From: Pelomonas sp039929605
GTDB lineage: Bacteria; Pseudomonadota; Gammaproteobacteria; Burkholderiales; Burkholderiaceae_C
Reading direction: 5' to 3'
Length of the DNA stretch: 25,431 nt
Assembly (NCBI RefSeq): GCF_039929605.1
Contig: NZ_JBDSQX010000186.1
Location: 1-25,431 of the forward strand
Part shown: positions 23,029 to 25,431 of the stretch, piece by piece
How positions within the stretch are numbered: position 1 is the first letter of the stretch
Layout: each line of letters starts with the position of its first letter
The notes under the pieces: model-generated
What the model was told of the DNA's origin: nothing
Databases searched by the model: none
The model's input: only the letters and a program-made list of their open reading frames with translations
Translations under genes and position numbers: made by a program

Positions 23029-23898
23029 TCATTTCCTGCTCCCTCGCTGCGAACTCCAGGCCTGCAGGCCGTTGATGACGAGCAGCAGTACGAAGCTGAC
23101 GATCAGCATCACCGCGGCAATGGCCGTGGCCCCGACGTAGTCGTATTGCTCCAGCTTGGCAATGATCATCAACGGTGTGATCTCGCTGACCATGGGGATG
23201 TTGCCGGCGATGAAGATCACCGAGCCGTACTCGCCGACGGCGCGTGCGAAGGCCAGCGCGAAGCCGGTCAGCAGCGCCGGCAGCAGTGTGGGCAGAACGA
23301 CATAACGGAATGTCTGCCAGCGTTGGGCGCCGAGTGATGCCGCGGCTTCTTCCAGCTCGGTCTCCATGTCCTCCAGCACCGGCTGCACCGTGCGCACGAT
23401 GAAAGGCAGGCCGATGAAGATCAGCGCCAGCAGGATGCCCAGCGGCGTGAAGGCGATCTTGAGGCCGCCCTCACCGAACAGGAAAGCCAGCGCGCCACCC
23501 GGGGCGAACAGCGAACCAACCCAGCCGTTGGGCGCATACAGCGCCGTCAGCGCGATGCCGGCCACGGCGGTGGGCAGCGCGAAGGGCAGGTCGATCAGCG
23601 CGTCGACCAGCTTCTTGCCCGGGAACTCGTAGCGGACGATGCACCAGGCCAGGATGAGGCCGAAGAAGAGGTTGATGGTGGCGGCGATCAGCGAGGCGCC
23701 GAAGCTCAAGCGGTACGAAGCCATCACGCGCGGCGACGTGGCGGCGGCCCAGAAGGCGTCGAAGCCGTGGCCCGATGACTTCAGGAAGACCGCCGTCAGC
23801 GGCACCAGCACGATCAGCGACAGGTAGAACAGCGTGAAGCCGAGCGTTGGCGCGAAGCCGGGTAGAACCCGGCGGCGCACCGATAGGAACGAAGCCAT
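23029..23898 (-). CDS. cysT: Sulfate ABC transporter permease CysT (CysU)
   Basis: 289 aa, six membrane segments. Landmarks: PGFAPTLGFTLFYLSLIVLV, AATINLFFGLILAWCIVRYE, DLPFALPTAVAGIALTALYA and the EAA-loop ELEEAAASLGAQRWQTFRYV. With CysW it forms the membrane channel of the sulfate/thiosulfate importer. It lies downstream of a sulfate-binding protein gene and upstream of cysW, all on the minus strand. The gaps on both sides (122 and 154 bases) contain structured elements D and C, an unusual amount of spacer for an operon whose next two genes overlap. No clear ribosome binding site is seen. Confidence 0.95.
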   Translation of the reverse strand: MASFLSVRRRVLPGFAPTLGFTLFYLSLIVLVPLTAVFLKSSGHGFDAFWAAATSPRVMASYRLSFGASLIAATINLFFGLILAWCIVRYEFPGKKLVDALIDLPFALPTAVAGIALTALYAPNGWVGSLFAPGGALAFLFGEGGLKIAFTPLGILLALIFIGLPFIVRTVQPVLEDMETELEEAAASLGAQRWQTFRYVVLPTLLPALLTGFALAFARAVGEYGSVIFIAGNIPMVSEITPLMIIAKLEQYDYVGATAIAAVMLIVSFVLLLVINGLQAWSSQRGSRK

Positions 23899-23929
23899 GT
23901 GATTGATGTGTTGCGTGTTGGGCCGAGCG

Positions 23930-24019
23930 CCGTGCCGCTCACAAGCCGGCCTCGTTGGCGATGTGTCTGGTGGTCAATCCGCCAGGCATCGCGGGCCCCT
24001 CGCGGGCGAGGGGCTTGGG
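23930..24019 (+). repeat. Structured intergenic element, copy D (most diverged)
   Basis: This lies between the second sulfate-binding protein (stop at 24021) and cysT (start 23898), touching the former's stop. Plus strand: GTGCCG/CGGCCT stem (weaker than in other copies), then the 37-nt hairpin (23957-23993) with left arm GTCTGGTGG, loop TCAAT and right arm CCGCCAGGC. A perfect GCCCCTCG-CGGG-CGAGGGGC hairpin follows at its end. The nine central pairs are all kept if G-T wobbles are allowed, although five positions differ from copies A/B. Confidence 0.75.
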
Positions 24020-24020
24020 C

Positions 24021-25034
24021 TCAACGCTTGATCGAGGCCATCACCTGATCAAACGTCCCGCCGTCGGCAAAGTGAGTCTTGCTGACCTTGGCCCAGCCGC
24101 CCAGCGTCTGGTCGACCGTGAACAGCTTGATGTTGGCAAAGCGTTGGGCGTGCTTCTTGAAGACGGCCGGGTCACGCGGGCGGAAGTTGTTCTTGGCGAT
24201 GATTTCCTGCGCTTCCGGGCTCCAGTGGAAGTCAAGGTAAGCCTTGGCCAGCGCCGCGTTGCCCTTCTTGGTGGCCACCTTGTCGACCAGCGCCACGGGC
24301 GCCTCGGTCTCGATGGAGATGCTGGGGTTGACCTGCTCGAAGTTGCCCTTGCCGAACTCGTTCTCGATCAGTTCCACCTCGGCCTCGAAGGTGACGAGCA
24401 CGTCGCCGATGCCGCGTTGCGTGAAGGTGGTGGTGGCGCCGCGGCCGCCGCCGTCGAGCACGGGCACGTTGGTCAGGATGCGGGTGACCAGATCCTTGGC
24501 CTGCGCGTCGGTGCCGCCGGTGGCGAGCACGCTGCCCCAGATCGCGAGGTAGCTGTAGCGGCCGTTGCCCGTCACCTTGGGGTTGGGCAGGATGACCTGC
24601 ACGCCCGGCCGCGCCAGGTCGGCCCAGTCCTTGATGCCCTTGGGGTTGCCCTTGCGGACGAGGAAGGTCATCGTCGACGAGTAGGGCGCCGCGGCATTGG
24701 GAAAGCGGCTGCGCCAGTCGGCCGGCGTGAGGCCGCTGCTGGCGAGCTGGTCCACGTCGGTGGCCTGGTTCATCGTCACCACGTCGGCTTCCAGGCCGCC
24801 GATGACGGCGCCGATCTGCTTGCTGGAGCCGCCGTGGCTCTGGTTGACGACAACCGTCTGGCCCTTGGCCTTCTGGGCGGCGACGAAGGCGGGGTTGATC
24901 TGCTTGTAGAGCTCGCGCGCCACGTCGTAGGAGACGTTGAGCAGCGGCTGCGGGTCGGCAGCCAGAGCGGGCAGCGCCGAGGCCGAGGCGATCAGCGCGA
25001 GAACGGTGCGGCGGGAAGGCAGAAAGAGGGACAT
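24021..25034 (-). CDS. sbp: Periplasmic sulfate-binding protein (second copy, first gene of the cysTWA operon)
   Basis: 337 aa. The N-terminus MSLFLPSRRTVLALIASASA is a signal peptide with a twin arginine; cleavage after ALPALA is likely. Mature-domain signatures: LLNVSYDVARELYKQINPAF, SHGGSSKQIGAVIGGLEADV, FLVRKGNPKGIKDWADLARP and FTQRGIGDVLVTFEAE. It delivers sulfate to CysTWA and heads the operon. It is clearly related to the protein at 17288-18271 and has the same block order throughout. The two may differ in affinity or ligand (sulfate or thiosulfate), which sequence alone cannot decide. The region upstream has AATAAGG repeats that may be a CysB site. Confidence 0.95.
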   Translation of the reverse strand: MSLFLPSRRTVLALIASASALPALAADPQPLLNVSYDVARELYKQINPAFVAAQKAKGQTVVVNQSHGGSSKQIGAVIGGLEADVVTMNQATDVDQLASSGLTPADWRSRFPNAAAPYSSTMTFLVRKGNPKGIKDWADLARPGVQVILPNPKVTGNGRYSYLAIWGSVLATGGTDAQAKDLVTRILTNVPVLDGGGRGATTTFTQRGIGDVLVTFEAEVELIENEFGKGNFEQVNPSISIETEAPVALVDKVATKKGNAALAKAYLDFHWSPEAQEIIAKNNFRPRDPAVFKKHAQRFANIKLFTVDQTLGGWAKVSKTHFADGGTFDQVMASIKR

Positions 25035-25079
25035 GAGCGGGCCGTCGAATGAACGAAGGCGTGACGATGCCCTAAGTCG

Positions 25080-25118
25080 CTTATTCGCGAAACGACAGTT
25101 TCCTTATTTCCTTATTCG
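25080..25118 (-). promoter_or_regulatory. AATAAGG repeats upstream of the sulfate operon, possible CysB site
   Basis: Read on the minus strand, AATAAGGAAATAAGGAAAC contains two direct copies of ATAAGGA A, and a third AATAAG lies at the far end of the region. The stretch is 46-84 bases upstream of the first gene's ATG and is AT-rich within a GC-rich background. CysB sites are poorly conserved and usually AT-rich, so the role is plausible but unproven. Confidence 0.45.
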
Positions 25119-25140
25119 ATCTTCGGCTATCAGTGGCCCG

Positions 25141-25307
25141 GCGCTTTGGGCGACGCTGAACAGGTCCCCGCGATGCAGCGCGCCCTGGTTTGGGATGGAC
25201 TGCAAGGCGCAAACCACAGCCATAGCTGGCTATGGCGCGGATTTGCAACGCTGCAGGCCGCCCAAAGCAGGGATGCGCTGCGCGCGAGGGACTTGTTCAG
25301 CGTTGCC
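25141..25307. repeat. Palindromic MITE-like element beside an IS end
   Basis: The terminal inverted repeats are 25149-25172 (GGCGACGCTGAACAGGTCCC onward) and 25283-25307, about 90% complementary with one gap. Nested inside are GCTTTGGGCG / CGCCCAAAGC (25143-25152 and 25259-25268), the pair CTGCA.../...CTGCAG, and a perfect central hairpin GCCATAGC-TG-GCTATGGC (25219-25236). There is no coding potential. It fills most of the 341-base gap between the sulfate operon promoter and the transposase start. Confidence 0.6.
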
Positions 25308-25310
25308 TTA

Positions 25311-25431
25311 GAGGTTATCCGTAAATAGTAAACTCTCGTCCCGAACCGCCATTCACGCGGTGGTTGGGTTAAGGCATGGCGACACGCAAGAGAGTTGAGT
25401 CGTGGGTGGTGACCGATGATTTCTGGCAACG
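25311..25431 (+). mobile_element. Left end of an insertion sequence (probably IS5 family), truncated by window
   Basis: The stretch beginning GAGGTTATCCGTAAATAG has lower GC than its surroundings and leads within 65 bases into a transposase-like start codon. The layout (short terminal region, then the transposase near the left end) fits IS5-type elements. The right end, terminal repeat partner and target duplication are outside the window, so the boundary is approximate. Confidence 0.5.
25376..25431 (+). CDS. Transposase N-terminus, IS5-like, truncated by window
   Basis: Only 18 complete codons are visible: MATRKRVESWVVTDDFWQ, plus the first two bases of the next. The pattern (V)SWVVTDDFW is typical of the start of IS5-family transposases, which open with a segment such as VSDEFW before the DDE domain. 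AAGG lies very close to the ATG (about one base of spacing), so translation may be weak or coupled. The assignment rests on a short segment. Confidence 0.5.
   Translation, partial: MATRKRVESWVVTDDFWQ

Noticed and set aside
23955..25052. 365-codon plus-strand reading frame opposite the second sbp
   Set aside because: Same situation: antisense to a well-conserved gene, starting inside repeat element D.
25130..25429. Minus-strand 99-codon frame over the IS end
   Set aside because: It spans the palindromic element and the antisense of the transposase start, with no motif and no ribosome binding site.

Overview
The base composition (high GC, G/C-rich third positions), the mixed ATG/GTG/TTG starts and the gene content (MetE/MetR, CysB-type regulator, sulfate ABC transporter, DUF1501/DUF1800 pair, GluQRS) point to a betaproteobacterial chromosome, most likely order Burkholderiales near the Roseateles/Rubrivivax/Mitsuaria group. 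The taxonomic call is inference. No rRNA, tRNA, CRISPR array or replication origin was seen.

Layout. (1) 1-3132: the 3' part of a defence-type operon. It holds the end of an SMC-like ATPase, then a Phd-type antitoxin and a PIN-domain toxin, then a TOPRIM (DUF2399/JetD-like) protein and a small acyl-CoA thioesterase. Antitoxin to thioesterase all overlap by 3-4 bases. The ATPase and TOPRIM pair look like JetC and JetD of a Wadjet-type anti-plasmid system, with a toxin-antitoxin module inserted between them. (2) 3145-4731: an operator-like inverted repeat, a ParD-like protein overlapping a second-type methionine aminopeptidase gene, a REP-like palindrome and a convergent GFA-family gene. (3) 4842-8189: metE and divergent metR with MetR-box-like sites between them. 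(4) 8186-10683: MgtC-like membrane protein, PilZ protein, a double-domain FKBP prolyl isomerase and a GlsB/YeaQ-type small membrane protein. (5) 10706-14111: gluQRS overlapping a YhaJ-like LysR gene, which is divergent from a YhaK-like pirin followed by a flavodoxin. (6) 14108-17063: DUF1800 lipoprotein and DUF1501 Tat-type protein, a common pair of unknown function. (7) 17288-25034: sulfate assimilation, with a CysB-like regulator, two sulfate-binding proteins and CysT, CysW and CysA. A Tat-exported dienelactone hydrolase family protein is divergent from cysB. (8) 25141-25431: a palindromic element and the left end of an insertion sequence with the start of its transposase.

The most unusual non-coding signal is a family of four related structured elements (13400-13518, 17150-17285, 22911-23027, 23930-24019). 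Each starts within about 10 bases of the stop codon of a gene, and all have the same orientation relative to that gene. Each has a 37-nt hairpin with an invariant pentaloop, and several stem positions have changed in a compensatory way between copies. Two of them separate genes inside the sulfate transport operon. Other palindromic elements lie at 4213-4292, 15330-15442, 20366-20869 and 25141-25307, so this genome region is rich in REP/MITE-like sequences.

Working together: the sulfate genes form a CysB-controlled uptake system, metE/metR is a self-contained methionine module, and the pirin/LysR/flavodoxin group looks like a redox or electrophile response unit. The left-end operon is the best candidate for an undescribed arrangement, but its upstream genes are outside the window.
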